Positions 53,972 to 63,371 of a DNA stretch of 64,000 nt are shown piece by piece. Both the position numbers and the translations under genes were made by a program. Below the pieces are notes generated by a model, which ran no database searches, was not told the DNA's origin, and worked only from the letters and a program-made list of their open reading frames with translations. Numbering within the stretch: position 1 is the first letter of the stretch; the number at the start of each line of letters is the position of its first letter. The stretch is from an uncultured Lachnospiraceae bacterium (GTDB taxonomy: Bacteria; Bacillota; Clostridia; Lachnospirales; Lachnospiraceae): the NCBI GenBank assembly GCA_910578555.1, contig CAJTPS010000004.1, positions 124,001 to 188,000 of the forward strand, read 5' to 3'.

Positions 53972-54316
53972 TTAATCCTGCTCCGTATTGTCCTGAACCT
54001 CTTTTGACCCTTCCACCTTAAAGGACACGCCGATGTTTTTCCTTCCGATTTCCTCCAGATAAGGCGTTAACCACGCAACCGCAATAGAAATCACCAGATA
54101 TTTGGTTAAAAACGGCATACTTTGGAAGGCGGACGCATCCACTCCCCCGATCCCCAGCACGTATACGACCACGCATTGGGATATCAGTACGTTTATCAAA
54201 ACCAGAATCCCGTACTCAATGATACTTTCCGGTACGCTCCATTTCAACTTGCTATTTCTTTTATGCCGAATGATCAGCGAAATACACGCGGGTAAAAACA
54301 ATGCTATGAAACTCAT
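53972..54316 (-). CDS. Small membrane protein of unknown function in phosphoglycerol module
   Basis: A 114-residue protein with three predicted helices: residues 3-16, 31-54 (IIEYGILVLINVLISQCVVV) and 68-86, and a charged cytoplasmic C-terminus (EIGRKNIGVSFKVEGSKEVQ). I recognise no family. It overlaps the GDPD stop by 4 nt and ends 1 nt before the OpgB/LtaS-like ATG, so it is coupled with both and may be an accessory subunit. Confidence 0.65.
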   Translation of the reverse strand: MSFIALFLPACISLIIRHKRNSKLKWSVPESIIEYGILVLINVLISQCVVVYVLGIGGVDASAFQSMPFLTKYLVISIAVAWLTPYLEEIGRKNIGVSFKVEGSKEVQDNTEQD

Positions 54317-55458
54317 TCCTTATCCTCCTTTAAATCCTCCGGGTTAATGCCATCCGTATAAATCCCTCTGACCCCTTGATCCAAAAATTCCTTTGCCGCA
54401 GCAACTTCATTCACGGTATGCACATATACATCCCTGTCATACCGCTCTGCTATTTCCAGAATGCCTTGTGTCGCTCTGTCCCGCGGCATTGTGATCGCAT
54501 CAATATTATGGTCCACACTCCATCTGCATATGTCTTTGAATTGCCCAGGAGTCCCGTCCCAGTACTGATACATTGTAAAAATATAAGACCGGAACGGATA
54601 CACCCCCGTTACCGCATCATACATTGCGGGATTATAGATCTGAATCACCAGCCTGTCCAGCGCTTCTTCCGCACCGCATTCTTTTGCTGTCTGTACCATG
54701 ATGTTAAATTGCTTTATAACATTCTCCCAGTCCGCATACTTGGAATCCGTCACGATCCAGATATCCGGATATTCCTGCATAAGCAGACACAAATCCTGAA
54801 ACGATAACGGTGTCAGTTTCCCCTTGATCGGGATCGACAGGAACTGCTCCTGCGTCGGTATATTATCTGAAGAAATCCCCTCTTGTATCGCCTGATCCCA
54901 GTCATGCCGTAAGACTACCTGATTGTCGCTCGTAATCTCCAAATCTACTTCAAACGTCCTGTACCCTCTTTCATAATTCTTCATAAAAGCCTCAAGGCTG
55001 CCTGTATATATGCTCCCCTCAACGATTCCGAATGAATGGCCGATCTCGGTACTTCCCTGCCATAAATTATTCCTGCCAAAGCCTGCCATGCCGCTATAGA
55101 TCATCCATGTAAGACCAAGGAACACGGCACACATACATATGAATACGACCCAATAGCCTTTCCAGATAAGAAAAGACCGTTTTCCCGCACCTATCCTCAC
55201 ATGCCATTCAAAGGCTAACCCGTCTTTATTGCATACAATATAAAAAATGTATACTACTGCAAAAGCAATCATAAAAAGTGCAAATCTCTTCAAGTAGTCC
55301 CTGTGATCCACAAACCCGGAACGCAAATCATAAAACAGTATTTTCCAGGACTCGGAGCTCTGTCGGTTTAATCCCCAGACAACGATTTCACATGCGATAA
55401 ACAGAAACAGGATTCTGCTGACACAAATCACAGTTCTCCTGACGGTATTGATTTTCAT
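54313..55458 (-). CDS. Membrane glycerophosphodiester phosphodiesterase family protein
   Basis: A 381-residue protein with three helices (about residues 9-28, 58-77 and 100-123) then a GDPD domain from about 140. Visible catalytic parts are RGYRTFEVDLEITSDNQVVL (Glu and Asp metal ligands), RHDWDQAI (His-Asp) and AITMPRDRATQGILEIAERY. The first motif, normally His-Arg-Gly, reads IGHSFGIVEGSIYTGSLEAF, so the His is kept but the Arg-Gly is lost; this may change activity. GDPD enzymes cut glycerophosphodiesters, which suits a module that adds or removes phosphoglycerol. It is the first gene after the promoter at 55521-55549. Confidence 0.8.
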   Translation of the reverse strand: MKINTVRRTVICVSRILFLFIACEIVVWGLNRQSSESWKILFYDLRSGFVDHRDYLKRFALFMIAFAVVYIFYIVCNKDGLAFEWHVRIGAGKRSFLIWKGYWVVFICMCAVFLGLTWMIYSGMAGFGRNNLWQGSTEIGHSFGIVEGSIYTGSLEAFMKNYERGYRTFEVDLEITSDNQVVLRHDWDQAIQEGISSDNIPTQEQFLSIPIKGKLTPLSFQDLCLLMQEYPDIWIVTDSKYADWENVIKQFNIMVQTAKECGAEEALDRLVIQIYNPAMYDAVTGVYPFRSYIFTMYQYWDGTPGQFKDICRWSVDHNIDAITMPRDRATQGILEIAERYDRDVYVHTVNEVAAAKEFLDQGVRGIYTDGINPEDLKEDKE

Positions 55459-55520
55459 AGGTCTTTCTCATCCCTTCAGCGGCATAAAACACATATTAAG
55501 CATTATGTTTTTATCTATGA

Positions 55521-55549
55521 ATTATACCAAACTTCTCCATTTTCATCAA
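55521..55549 (-). promoter_or_regulatory. Predicted sigma-A promoter upstream of the phosphoglycerol/capsule operon
   Basis: On the minus strand TTGATG (55544-55549) and a perfect TATAAT (55521-55526) are 17 nt apart. The leader to the GDPD ATG would be about 55 nt. This promoter could drive the long gene run to at least 37 kb. Confidence 0.7.
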
Positions 55550-55597
55550 CAGAAGATTCCCTCTGTCTGTGACGCGCATTTCTCCGAAAGTAAACAG

Positions 55598-55633
55598 ACA
55601 GACCACCTGTTATACTCTCAACAGGTGATCTGT
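55598..55633 (-). terminator. Hairpin terminator of the amylase gene
   Basis: A 14-bp stem with one G-U pair on the transcript, ACAGATCACCTGTT against AACAGGTGGTCTGT, around an 8-base loop. It lies about 50 nt after the amylase stop. The T-rich tail is short and broken, so efficiency is uncertain, but position and stem are convincing. It separates the amylase transcript from the promoter at 55.5 kb. Confidence 0.75.
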
Positions 55634-55681
55634 CCGTTCTGGTATTACTTATTATTTAATATGAAGGAAGTCAGCTTACGA

Positions 55682-58600
55682 TTATGAGAACAGATTCCAC
55701 CACCATCTCATAATAGATGATGTAATTCTGAAAGTAACTTTCTTCTCGTCGCCATAGTTACCGATACCTCTGACGGTAACACTGGCAGTACCTTTGTTGA
55801 CATTCTTCTCATAGCTGCCCGGTACGATCTCATAATCCACACCGTATGTCAGCTTGTTCTTGCCAAGCTTCGCCTTGGAGAAATCATTTGCGTCCAGCGT
55901 AATTGCCTTGCCGGTATAAGTCTGCGCTTTGGCAATAATGGTTGCCTTGCGGATGCTGGCTGCTACGATCTTGTATTCTTTAGAGATCGCATTTTCATAA
56001 TTACCCTTACCTGTCACTTCAACTTTCAGCCGTGTACCCTTGTCAAACGGACCGGCATTCTGCTTCTGCTCTGCCCAGTCACCGTTCACCATAGCATAAT
56101 ACGTCACCTCATAGTCGGTGTCCTTAATCAGGCGTGTGCCATCAGCATCTTTCACAACAGGCTCTGATATGAAATTACTCTTTGTGTCGGAATAAACCGC
56201 ATCGGGTACCGTCATCGTAACTCCTGTCTTCCAGTCAGACAAATCCGCCTTCACGATACTGAATGCGTCCGCATTAACCTTGCCGGTGAAAGAGCCCGTT
56301 CCGGTAACCGCTACCGAAGGCTTCTTGGCCGCATTTGCATCCGCTACCACCTTATTGTTCATGTAGGTCAGCTTATAATCCTTGCCTTCTGTCAGTCTCT
56401 TATTCTTATAGGTTACGGTAACACCCGGTTTCGCACCCTTCTTGGAATAAGGAGCCGTCTTGTCCACAGTAACCAGCAGGTTATTGCCCAGATCCGTCTG
56501 TGCCCACTTGATTGCATTGATCTTAAAGGTCTTCTTGATCGTTCCGGTATACTTACCTGCACCCGTGAATGTCACTGTCGCCGTTCCCGGTCTGGTGTTA
56601 TTGCTGTAGCTTACCGTATAGTCTTTACCCTTGGTCAGGGTTACACTCTGGCCTCTCTTGGCAGTCAATACTGCATTGGCCTGTTCGGCATTACCCTTAA
56701 TCGGATCGATATCCAGTTTCCCCTGCCACTTCGCCGTATCTACCTGCGCTACCTTAGACAGCTCTGTGCCTGTAATCTTGAAGGTCTTCGTTACGCTTCC
56801 GTAATATCCCTCCGCTGACACACCGGTAATAATGACATTGGCTTTTCCTACGTTAGTGTTGTTGGCGTAGGATACGGTATAGCACGTATCCGCAACAGGT
56901 TCACTTCCGTTCTTCACCGTAACTTCCGGCTCAAGCGCTGATCCGGTATACTCCTTGGAGGTATACTCCAGTGTGATCTTCAGCTTGCTCATATAAGTGC
57001 CGGTATCCTTTACCGAAACCGCCTTGGTAACCGTGCCCGTATAGTTCTTCAGACCCGTAATTACCATTTCGTATTCGCCGACTTCTTTCACGCCATTAAC
57101 CTGCGTCTTCTGTCCGTTCGCACTTAACTGATAATACACTACCTGATATTCCTTAGCCGCAAGTTTCTTACCGTTATTGGTAATCTTCGACAGCGGTTTC
57201 TGCACGCTTCCGTTCGCAATTACAACATCCTTGTATTCGATACCCAGTTCCGCAACATTCTTCGGTACGATATTGAACTGTGCGGTCTCTGACATCTTGT
57301 AGTTGCCTTTGCCCTTGATCGTAACAGTCGCTGTTCCGACTGCTTTATTGTTCTTGTAGCTGACGGTATAGTCAATGCCTTCCGCCAGTCTGGTTGTTCC
57401 GTCATATACCTGCAGTACGTCTTCCGGAAGCTTAATGCTTAAACCTGTGTAGGTCTGATCCGGAATGCGTTTGATCTGCATGCCTTCCTGCAGGTCCATT
57501 CTAAAGTTCTCAGTGCCAAGCACTACCGTACCGCCGTCTGCTGCAGCGGGAACGTTGATTACGGCATTACCGCTCTCGTCTACAGGGTACTGTGTGCCGC
57601 TGTAGTAATCGATAACCGCCATACCCGGTGTCTGTCCGCTTAACGTATAGGTCTGTTCTGCACCTGTAATGTTCAGTGCAACCGTCAGCGTAGTTCCGCC
57701 ATAGCTTCTCTTAAAGACATCAAGCCCGCTATCTGTGCTGACTGTCTCACGGGAGCCCTTCGCAAACAGTTCGGAGTACATATTACGAATCGAAAGCATC
57801 TTCTTGTAGTGTGCAAGTGCCTGATTGTCACCAGTTACCTTGGACCAGTCGAAGTCTTTACGGTTCGTCTGGTACGGATAATTCTCCTCACCATTGCTCT
57901 CACCGATTTCTTCTCCGTAATAGATATAAACCTGTCCTTTCGCCGTAAGCTGTAAGGATGCAGCTACCAGCGCCAGCTGTTTCGCCTCTTCTTCGGTTTT
58001 ATGCTTTTCATCAGTCAGTCTGTGTATAAAGCCCTGCTGGTCATGATTGCTTAAGAAAGCACCCAGAGAAGCAGTATTATCAATCGCACCGTTTCTTGCA
58101 GACAGGAAGCCTTCTACACCCGACAGATCACCTGTAACGAAGTTAGCTGCCTGTGCCGGGAAGTCAAAGTCAAGCAATGCGTCCATACGTCCTGTATTTA
58201 GCATACCCGTATCTGTTGCATAACCTGCGCCTGCCCACTCACCGATCATCTTGAAATCGGGATTGATCTCGGTCAATGCATTCTTAAATGCCGACCATGT
58301 CGTGTCGTCCACGTGTTTAACCGTATCTACACGGTAGTAGTCGATCGGATAACGGCTGATCCAGTTGGACTGCCACTCTACGATCAGTTCTCTTACTTCC
58401 GGGTCCTCTGTACGAAAATCAGGAAGCCCTGACAGAGAACTCATCTGGTCGCTGCCGGAAACGATCTCGTCGTTACCTCTCAACATCTTAATTGTTTCAC
58501 CGTCTTCGTTCTTAAAATTCGTATTATAGTAGTCCGTGATCTCATCACCGTAACCGGCATGGTTGAGCACTACGTCTACCATGACTTTCATGCCCTTCGC

Positions 58601-61600
58601 ATGAGCCGCATCCAGCAATGCACTGAATTCCGCCTCTGTTCCAAGATGGGCATCGATCTTCGTGAAATCTTTCGTCCAGTAACCTGTGTAACCCCATGCC
58701 TGTTTCACAACAGGATCATTAACGCTGTTTGCAACAGTCTGGTTCTCCACGATCGGTGTGATCCAGATCGTATTCACACCCAGATCCTGCAGATAATCCA
58801 GCTTCTGGGTCAGACCCGCGAAGTCACCGCCGTGGTAGCTGGAGTTCAAACCGTCATTTGTATCCGGATCGTAACTACCCGGCACACCGCCGTCATTGTT
58901 CGAGGAATTACCGTCGAAGAAACGGTCTGTCACTGCGAAGTAAACAACTGCCTCATCCCAGTCAAAATCAGAACCCTTACCGCGGTCTGTCACTGTAACC
59001 TTAACGTCTGTCTTATACTCATTGTTATATACATCGTATATGGTGATCGGAAGCGTCTTCACACCTGCCGACGTACCCTGTTTTACTGCGATGGTAACTG
59101 CCAGCAACTCCGGATCGATCTCAACAACGCCGCCGCCGAGCGCGCTCAAATCTACCGTCGCTCTTTCGACTACCTTAAGCTCATCCGTGTCTTCGATCTG
59201 CTCACCTTCTGAATCTTTGGCATTTACCTTGATTGACAGGACGTTATTGTCATTATAATCCATCGTATCATTCTGGATCTCAGCTTCCATCTCTACATCC
59301 AGAAGATCATATTTCAATACCGAATATTCCGTTTCTGCAACTGTCTCTTTCAATTCGTTGAAAGCATCCAGTACATACTCTGCCGCGTCACTCGCTGTCT
59401 TCTTTCTGGCATAGCGATAGTAATGGTCACCCGGAACAAGCTGATCCAGAGTCCACTCATACCGCTGTTCCTCTGCATCGTATGTCATCTTCACGGTCTG
59501 AACAGAAGATGTTTCTGTCTGCTCATCCGCTGCCGTCTCAGCATCATCCGCCTTGGGCGCGATCAACTCGAGCGTTACATCTTCATAGCCTCCCTCGCTG
59601 CCTGCAAGGAATGCATCGTCATCTCTGTAGTAGAAATTGATTTTCTTCTCTTTTGTATCAATCTCGTAACCTGTGTTGTAAGGGTAGGTGTAGGTAATGC
59701 CTTTGCCTTCCTCCATTTTGATCTTAACGATGTTCTGATCTGCGGGCATCGGGCAGTTATAATCGTTACCGTCTTTCTCTCCCCAATGCGCTCCGCTATC
59801 ATCTGTACGCTCCAGACAGAAGCTGATGCTGTCAACTCCATTCATAACCGGAACTAACGCCGTACCTGTACCGTCCTTGTCTTCGTCTTCAAAAGGTACA
59901 AAGCTATCACCATATCCGCTGTTCCATGTATAGAAGAACCAGTCACGATCCGTCTGTGTGGTCCGGGCATATTCTACAACCAGATATCTGTCCGCCCCCT
60001 CTTTGATCTCTGGAAGCGTATCTGTCAACGGCTGTCCGAATACATAATACAGAGTAACTTCTTCTTTGCCTTCTGTATTATTGTATGTTCTGTCTACTCC
60101 ATCCTGCCAGCCATCCCAGGAACCCTTCGTACGGGATTTCATACCCAGGCTGGTAAAGCTCAGTTCTGCCGTTGCCTTCAGCCATTCCCTATCATCGGCA
60201 AGCTTTTCCTTTTCGGTGAACTCAACTGCAATGTTACCGCCGCCACCGCCATTTTCCCAAACCCAGAGATCTACGGCGTCCGTGCTCATTTCATGCATAG
60301 AGTCATAATAGTAGATCGTATAGGTATATGTCGTGCTTACGACCTTAACCGTCACTTTAGATGTCTTATCTCCGGCTGTCGCGATCAGATCAAAGGTTTC
60401 GACATCTGCCGGGAAATCACTCTTAACTGCCACAGTAGCCGGCTTGTCTGCCGTTGCCGCCGTAAGCGTCACTTTGTCTTTCCATACTGCATCATCCGGC
60501 ACCGAATAGGTTACGGTTTCGTCTGTGGATTCCGCTGTTACATTTAACTTCGATGCGTCATCAGTAACAGTATACTCTTTGAATAATTTTAATGTCGCCG
60601 GTAATTCAACCGCCGCACCGCCAAGTACCGCATCCGGTGCCTGTCCGTTTACAAGACCCGGAACGATCACAATATTGTTAGAACCTATCTCTTTTACATG
60701 CAGCTGTTTCGGATCAACGGCCCATACACCATCTACTTCAAACCCGTATTCATAAGAACCCGGTCCCATCTGGAACGTTTTCTCCCAATATCCGGTTGCA
60801 GGATCATAGGTCATTTCTTCCGACGGCCAGCTTGATCCTGTCATCTGCCCTTTGATCGTCATCTTATTGGCAGAAGGTGCAAAATAATAGAAAGTCACTT
60901 CACCTTTCTCGCTGTCGATAACCGGAAGTTTGCCGTTTGAATCTTCCACGAGAGCCGAAGCCGCAACCTTAACAGTAACGGTACAAGTCTCACTGCCTCC
61001 TACCTGTGTTGCCGTCATGGTAAAAGTTTTGCTGACATCCCATGCTGCACCGACTGTAAGCTTCTGACTGCCGGCACTGCCGCTTAACTGGATAGTACCC
61101 TCGGTATCTGCTGCCGTAGTCTCGGCAGTCAGGCTGTACTCTACATTTACACCATCAATCTGAGCCGATAATTCCGTTTCAACTTCACGCGTTACGTTGA
61201 TCGTAGTGTCGTTCATACCGATGATTGTGAAGGAACGATTACCACCAGTTTCATATCCCTTCTCGCCCGCCACAAATTTGTATTCATATGCACCTGGATT
61301 AAGTGTTACAGTCGTACTCCAGACACTGTCTGCACCTTCCGTCAGGGTCGCCAGAGTTGACCAGCTTTCACCACTTTTGCCACCCTTAACTACAACAGGT
61401 TTCTCCTGAGACGGCGTAACAGGTACATTCTCTGATCCGTTGTACTCGGTAAACGACAATTCCGTTGCCACACAGGTAAAGGTCACTGCTTTCTCGTTAA
61501 CCTCTGCCCCTGTCGTAGCAGTAGTGGCTGCCGGACTCTGGTTACCGCCGCCTGCTTCATTATTATCATCTGTATTAGGCGCAACGGGAGTATTCGAAGA

Positions 61601-61918
61601 ATCGTCGCTCTCCGTATTCCCCGTCTGCGTATCGGGCGCCTGATCCGCTCCCGCATCATCTCCGCCCTCATCGCCTGTGGTATCGACTGCATTCGTCCCC
61701 ACAGGATTTTGCACATCCTGATCCTCACCGGAGACTTGTCCGGTCTGATCGTCTTCCGGCTCACCTTCGTCGGTCTGCTCAGTCAGTACAGACAGCGTAT
61801 CTTCCACACCGGGCTCTGCTGCCTGCACGGTCATGGACAGATTCGCCGGAGTTGACGTGATGAGCATCGCCGATGCCAATATGGCACTGAGCACTGTCTT
61901 CCAACATCTCTTTCTCAT
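55682..61918 (-). CDS. Giant secreted multimodular GH13 alpha-amylase
   Basis: A 2078-residue secreted protein. Order: signal peptide (1 to about 34, ending VQAA); acidic Gly/Asp/Thr-rich linker (37-140); beta modules at about 143-233 and 338-419 that resemble CBM48-type starch modules; Ig-like modules; CBM41/pullulanase-associated-like modules near 527-640 and 643-730 (AVDLWVWENGGGG); another near 755-860; GH13 domain from about 985. The catalytic residues are visible: Asp1198 in YRVDTVKH, Glu1227 in GEWAG and Asp1293 in LSNHDQQG. After a C-terminal beta domain come about seven repeats of roughly 90 residues (1480-2066), each with a DYxVxYxNN-type core. The protein ends RWWWNLFS, without LPXTG. 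AGGAGG precedes the ATG. It should degrade starch outside the cell. Which bond (alpha-1,4 or 1,6) is not settled. Confidence 0.9.
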   Translation of the reverse strand: MRKRCWKTVLSAILASAMLITSTPANLSMTVQAAEPGVEDTLSVLTEQTDEGEPEDDQTGQVSGEDQDVQNPVGTNAVDTTGDEGGDDAGADQAPDTQTGNTESDDSSNTPVAPNTDDNNEAGGGNQSPAATTATTGAEVNEKAVTFTCVATELSFTEYNGSENVPVTPSQEKPVVVKGGKSGESWSTLATLTEGADSVWSTTVTLNPGAYEYKFVAGEKGYETGGNRSFTIIGMNDTTINVTREVETELSAQIDGVNVEYSLTAETTAADTEGTIQLSGSAGSQKLTVGAAWDVSKTFTMTATQVGGSETCTVTVKVAASALVEDSNGKLPVIDSEKGEVTFYYFAPSANKMTIKGQMTGSSWPSEEMTYDPATGYWEKTFQMGPGSYEYGFEVDGVWAVDPKQLHVKEIGSNNIVIVPGLVNGQAPDAVLGGAAVELPATLKLFKEYTVTDDASKLNVTAESTDETVTYSVPDDAVWKDKVTLTAATADKPATVAVKSDFPADVETFDLIATAGDKTSKVTVKVVSTTYTYTIYYYDSMHEMSTDAVDLWVWENGGGGGNIAVEFTEKEKLADDREWLKATAELSFTSLGMKSRTKGSWDGWQDGVDRTYNNTEGKEEVTLYYVFGQPLTDTLPEIKEGADRYLVVEYARTTQTDRDWFFYTWNSGYGDSFVPFEDEDKDGTGTALVPVMNGVDSISFCLERTDDSGAHWGEKDGNDYNCPMPADQNIVKIKMEEGKGITYTYPYNTGYEIDTKEKKINFYYRDDDAFLAGSEGGYEDVTLELIAPKADDAETAADEQTETSSVQTVKMTYDAEEQRYEWTLDQLVPGDHYYRYARKKTASDAAEYVLDAFNELKETVAETEYSVLKYDLLDVEMEAEIQNDTMDYNDNNVLSIKVNAKDSEGEQIEDTDELKVVERATVDLSALGGGVVEIDPELLAVTIAVKQGTSAGVKTLPITIYDVYNNEYKTDVKVTVTDRGKGSDFDWDEAVVYFAVTDRFFDGNSSNNDGGVPGSYDPDTNDGLNSSYHGGDFAGLTQKLDYLQDLGVNTIWITPIVENQTVANSVNDPVVKQAWGYTGYWTKDFTKIDAHLGTEAEFSALLDAAHAKGMKVMVDVVLNHAGYGDEITDYYNTNFKNEDGETIKMLRGNDEIVSGSDQMSSLSGLPDFRTEDPEVRELIVEWQSNWISRYPIDYYRVDTVKHVDDTTWSAFKNALTEINPDFKMIGEWAGAGYATDTGMLNTGRMDALLDFDFPAQAANFVTGDLSGVEGFLSARNGAIDNTASLGAFLSNHDQQGFIHRLTDEKHKTEEEAKQLALVAASLQLTAKGQVYIYYGEEIGESNGEENYPYQTNRKDFDWSKVTGDNQALAHYKKMLSIRNMYSELFAKGSRETVSTDSGLDVFKRSYGGTTLTVALNITGAEQTYTLSGQTPGMAVIDYYSGTQYPVDESGNAVINVPAAADGGTVVLGTENFRMDLQEGMQIKRIPDQTYTGLSIKLPEDVLQVYDGTTRLAEGIDYTVSYKNNKAVGTATVTIKGKGNYKMSETAQFNIVPKNVAELGIEYKDVVIANGSVQKPLSKITNNGKKLAAKEYQVVYYQLSANGQKTQVNGVKEVGEYEMVITGLKNYTGTVTKAVSVKDTGTYMSKLKITLEYTSKEYTGSALEPEVTVKNGSEPVADTCYTVSYANNTNVGKANVIITGVSAEGYYGSVTKTFKITGTELSKVAQVDTAKWQGKLDIDPIKGNAEQANAVLTAKRGQSVTLTKGKDYTVSYSNNTRPGTATVTFTGAGKYTGTIKKTFKINAIKWAQTDLGNNLLVTVDKTAPYSKKGAKPGVTVTYKNKRLTEGKDYKLTYMNNKVVADANAAKKPSVAVTGTGSFTGKVNADAFSIVKADLSDWKTGVTMTVPDAVYSDTKSNFISEPVVKDADGTRLIKDTDYEVTYYAMVNGDWAEQKQNAGPFDKGTRLKVEVTGKGNYENAISKEYKIVAASIRKATIIAKAQTYTGKAITLDANDFSKAKLGKNKLTYGVDYEIVPGSYEKNVNKGTASVTVRGIGNYGDEKKVTFRITSSIMRWWWNLFS

Positions 61919-62333
61919 TTTCTTCCTCCTGTTCTGTTTCTTTTTACGGAAAACATCCTAAAGATTCCCCAGAGCTTTCCTCGCTTTCACGAAAATTCAA
62001 CTTTGCCATCCCACATATGTAATTGGAATTTTCGTATTTTTTCGTATTTATTATAGCTCAAAAACTTAAATTCCTCTATTGACTTTCTGCCACACGTTTT
62101 CACTTCTTTTTTATCTATTTTTACTAAAAGGGTGGAAAATAATACGAGAAATGCGGTCAAAATGCGAGAGCTTCCATCAACGATAAGTGTTTTATTTTTT
62201 CTATACTGCCTGATAAAGCCGATTGTGTATAATATAGATTTTATGCCGAATGTCATTGCATAGTATCTATTTTTATAATATATTAATCATGTCGATCAAT
62301 ATAAAGGAAACTCATGAAAGAGAGGTTATCTAG
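61919..62333. other. Divergent intergenic region with an inverted repeat in the amylase leader
   Basis: This 415-bp AT-rich gap separates the amylase (minus) from the toxin-like gene (plus). It holds a perfect 10-bp inverted repeat, ACGAAAATTC (61989-61998) and GAATTTTCGT (62026-62035), in the expected amylase leader. A minus-strand TATAAT lies at 62050-62055 but has no good -35 box. On the plus strand TTGCAT (62256-62261) and TATATT (62279-62284) with 17 nt between could serve the toxin-like gene. An 89-codon minus frame at 61987-62256 has no ribosome binding site and I do not call it. Confidence 0.45.
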
Positions 62334-63091
62334 TTGTCAAAAAACTTTACTAAGGAAGATGTAATACAACAGAAGAAAGCAGGGATCGCTTTATTGATTT
62401 TGAAGAAAATTTTATTCCGACTCAAAATATCGCATATAAAAGAGGAAACATTATTAAGTTAAACTTTGGCCTCAATATTGGAAGTGAGTATGGCGGGCTG
62501 CATTATGCAGTCGTGTTAGATAATAAAAACGAACATAACTCTCCTGTCTTAACAGTGGTTCCGCTTACTTCGATTAAAGATTCCAGGCAAGTACATAATA
62601 ATAGTATAAATCTTGGAAATGAGATATACCGACTGCTAAAATTGAAATATGATACAATTTCAAAGGCTTTACAAGAGGAAGCAAATGAAATATCCGACAT
62701 GATTGATTTATTCGATTCACTTCTTGCAAGTACCGAAACCGCCCTGAATACCTGTAAAGAGGGGCATGAAAAAAACTCGCTGCCTGAACGATTGCAAGGC
62801 ACCGCAAAATATTTAGACGAAGCCTCTCGTGTGCAGCGCATATGGATCAAAAAAGCCGACCATAATGTAGCAGAACAGGTTTACCTTGATAAAATTGGTA
62901 CTGAAATATCCAGAACGAAGGAAGGAAGCATAGCGCTCGTTAATCGGATCACTACCATAAGTAAAATGAGGATTTATGATCCAAGAAGTCTCACGGGTGT
63001 CCTTGCCGGTGTTTCCCTTTCAGAAGATAGCATGGATAAAATAAACAAAAAGATGAAAGAGCTCTATGTTTTCGAGAGAAAATTTTCATAA
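62334..63091 (+). pseudogene. MazF/PemK-like toxin gene disrupted by a one-base frameshift
   Basis: The only plus-strand gene. A TTG at 62334 with AGAGAGG 8 nt upstream begins MSKNFTKEDVIQQKKAG, which then runs out of frame. From about 62384 the neighbouring frame continues without loss as DRFIDFEENFIPTQNIA and KRGNIIKLNFGLNIGSEYGG, then LHYAVVLDNKNEHNSPVLTV, the classic beta-barrel start of MazF/PemK ribonucleases. Restoring one G in the GGG run at 62382-62384 gives a protein of about 252 residues. The second half (about 150 residues) is a helical extension beyond a normal MazF. No antitoxin gene is adjacent. Base composition is much more AT-rich than the glycan genes, which suggests transfer. 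A late GTG at 62513 would omit the conserved toxin N-terminus. Confidence 0.7.
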
Positions 63092-63239
63092 ATTTTAGAA
63101 ACCCTTTAGAAAGAATTCAACGAATACTTTTCGTTGACTGTGGGCACATTATACCATATATTAAACAAGGAGGATAGTTTATCTCTCCTTCAAACATCGC
63201 CTTAAGGGCATAAAAGAAGATATAAGTTTATTATGTGAA

Positions 63240-63265
63240 GATCTCGTATTTATACGAGGTCTTTT
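63240..63265 (+). terminator. Predicted terminator downstream of the toxin-like gene
   Basis: Stem GATCTCGTA against TACGAGGTC (one G-U pair), a TTTA loop, and four T after it on the plus strand; the minus strand also ends in a short T-rich arm. A second small hairpin, TCAACGAA/TTCGTTGA, lies near 63118-63137. The rest of the 63092-63371 gap holds no gene that I can see. Confidence 0.6.
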
Positions 63266-63371
63266 ACGCACGCTACGGATCTTCCCAATAATCATTGAAC
63301 CATAGAATAGTTCTTATATCCCGATAAATACTAGCTTTTCCCATATTTATCGGAAATTTCATCCTGCGCCG

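Noticed and set aside
61987..62256. 89-codon minus-strand frame upstream of the amylase
   Set aside because: No ribosome binding site, low-complexity AT-driven composition, and it covers the probable promoter and leader of the amylase gene.
62376..62390. Programmed -1 frameshift in the toxin-like gene
   Set aside because: There is no canonical slippery heptamer and no strong stem just downstream; a lost G in a G run is simpler.
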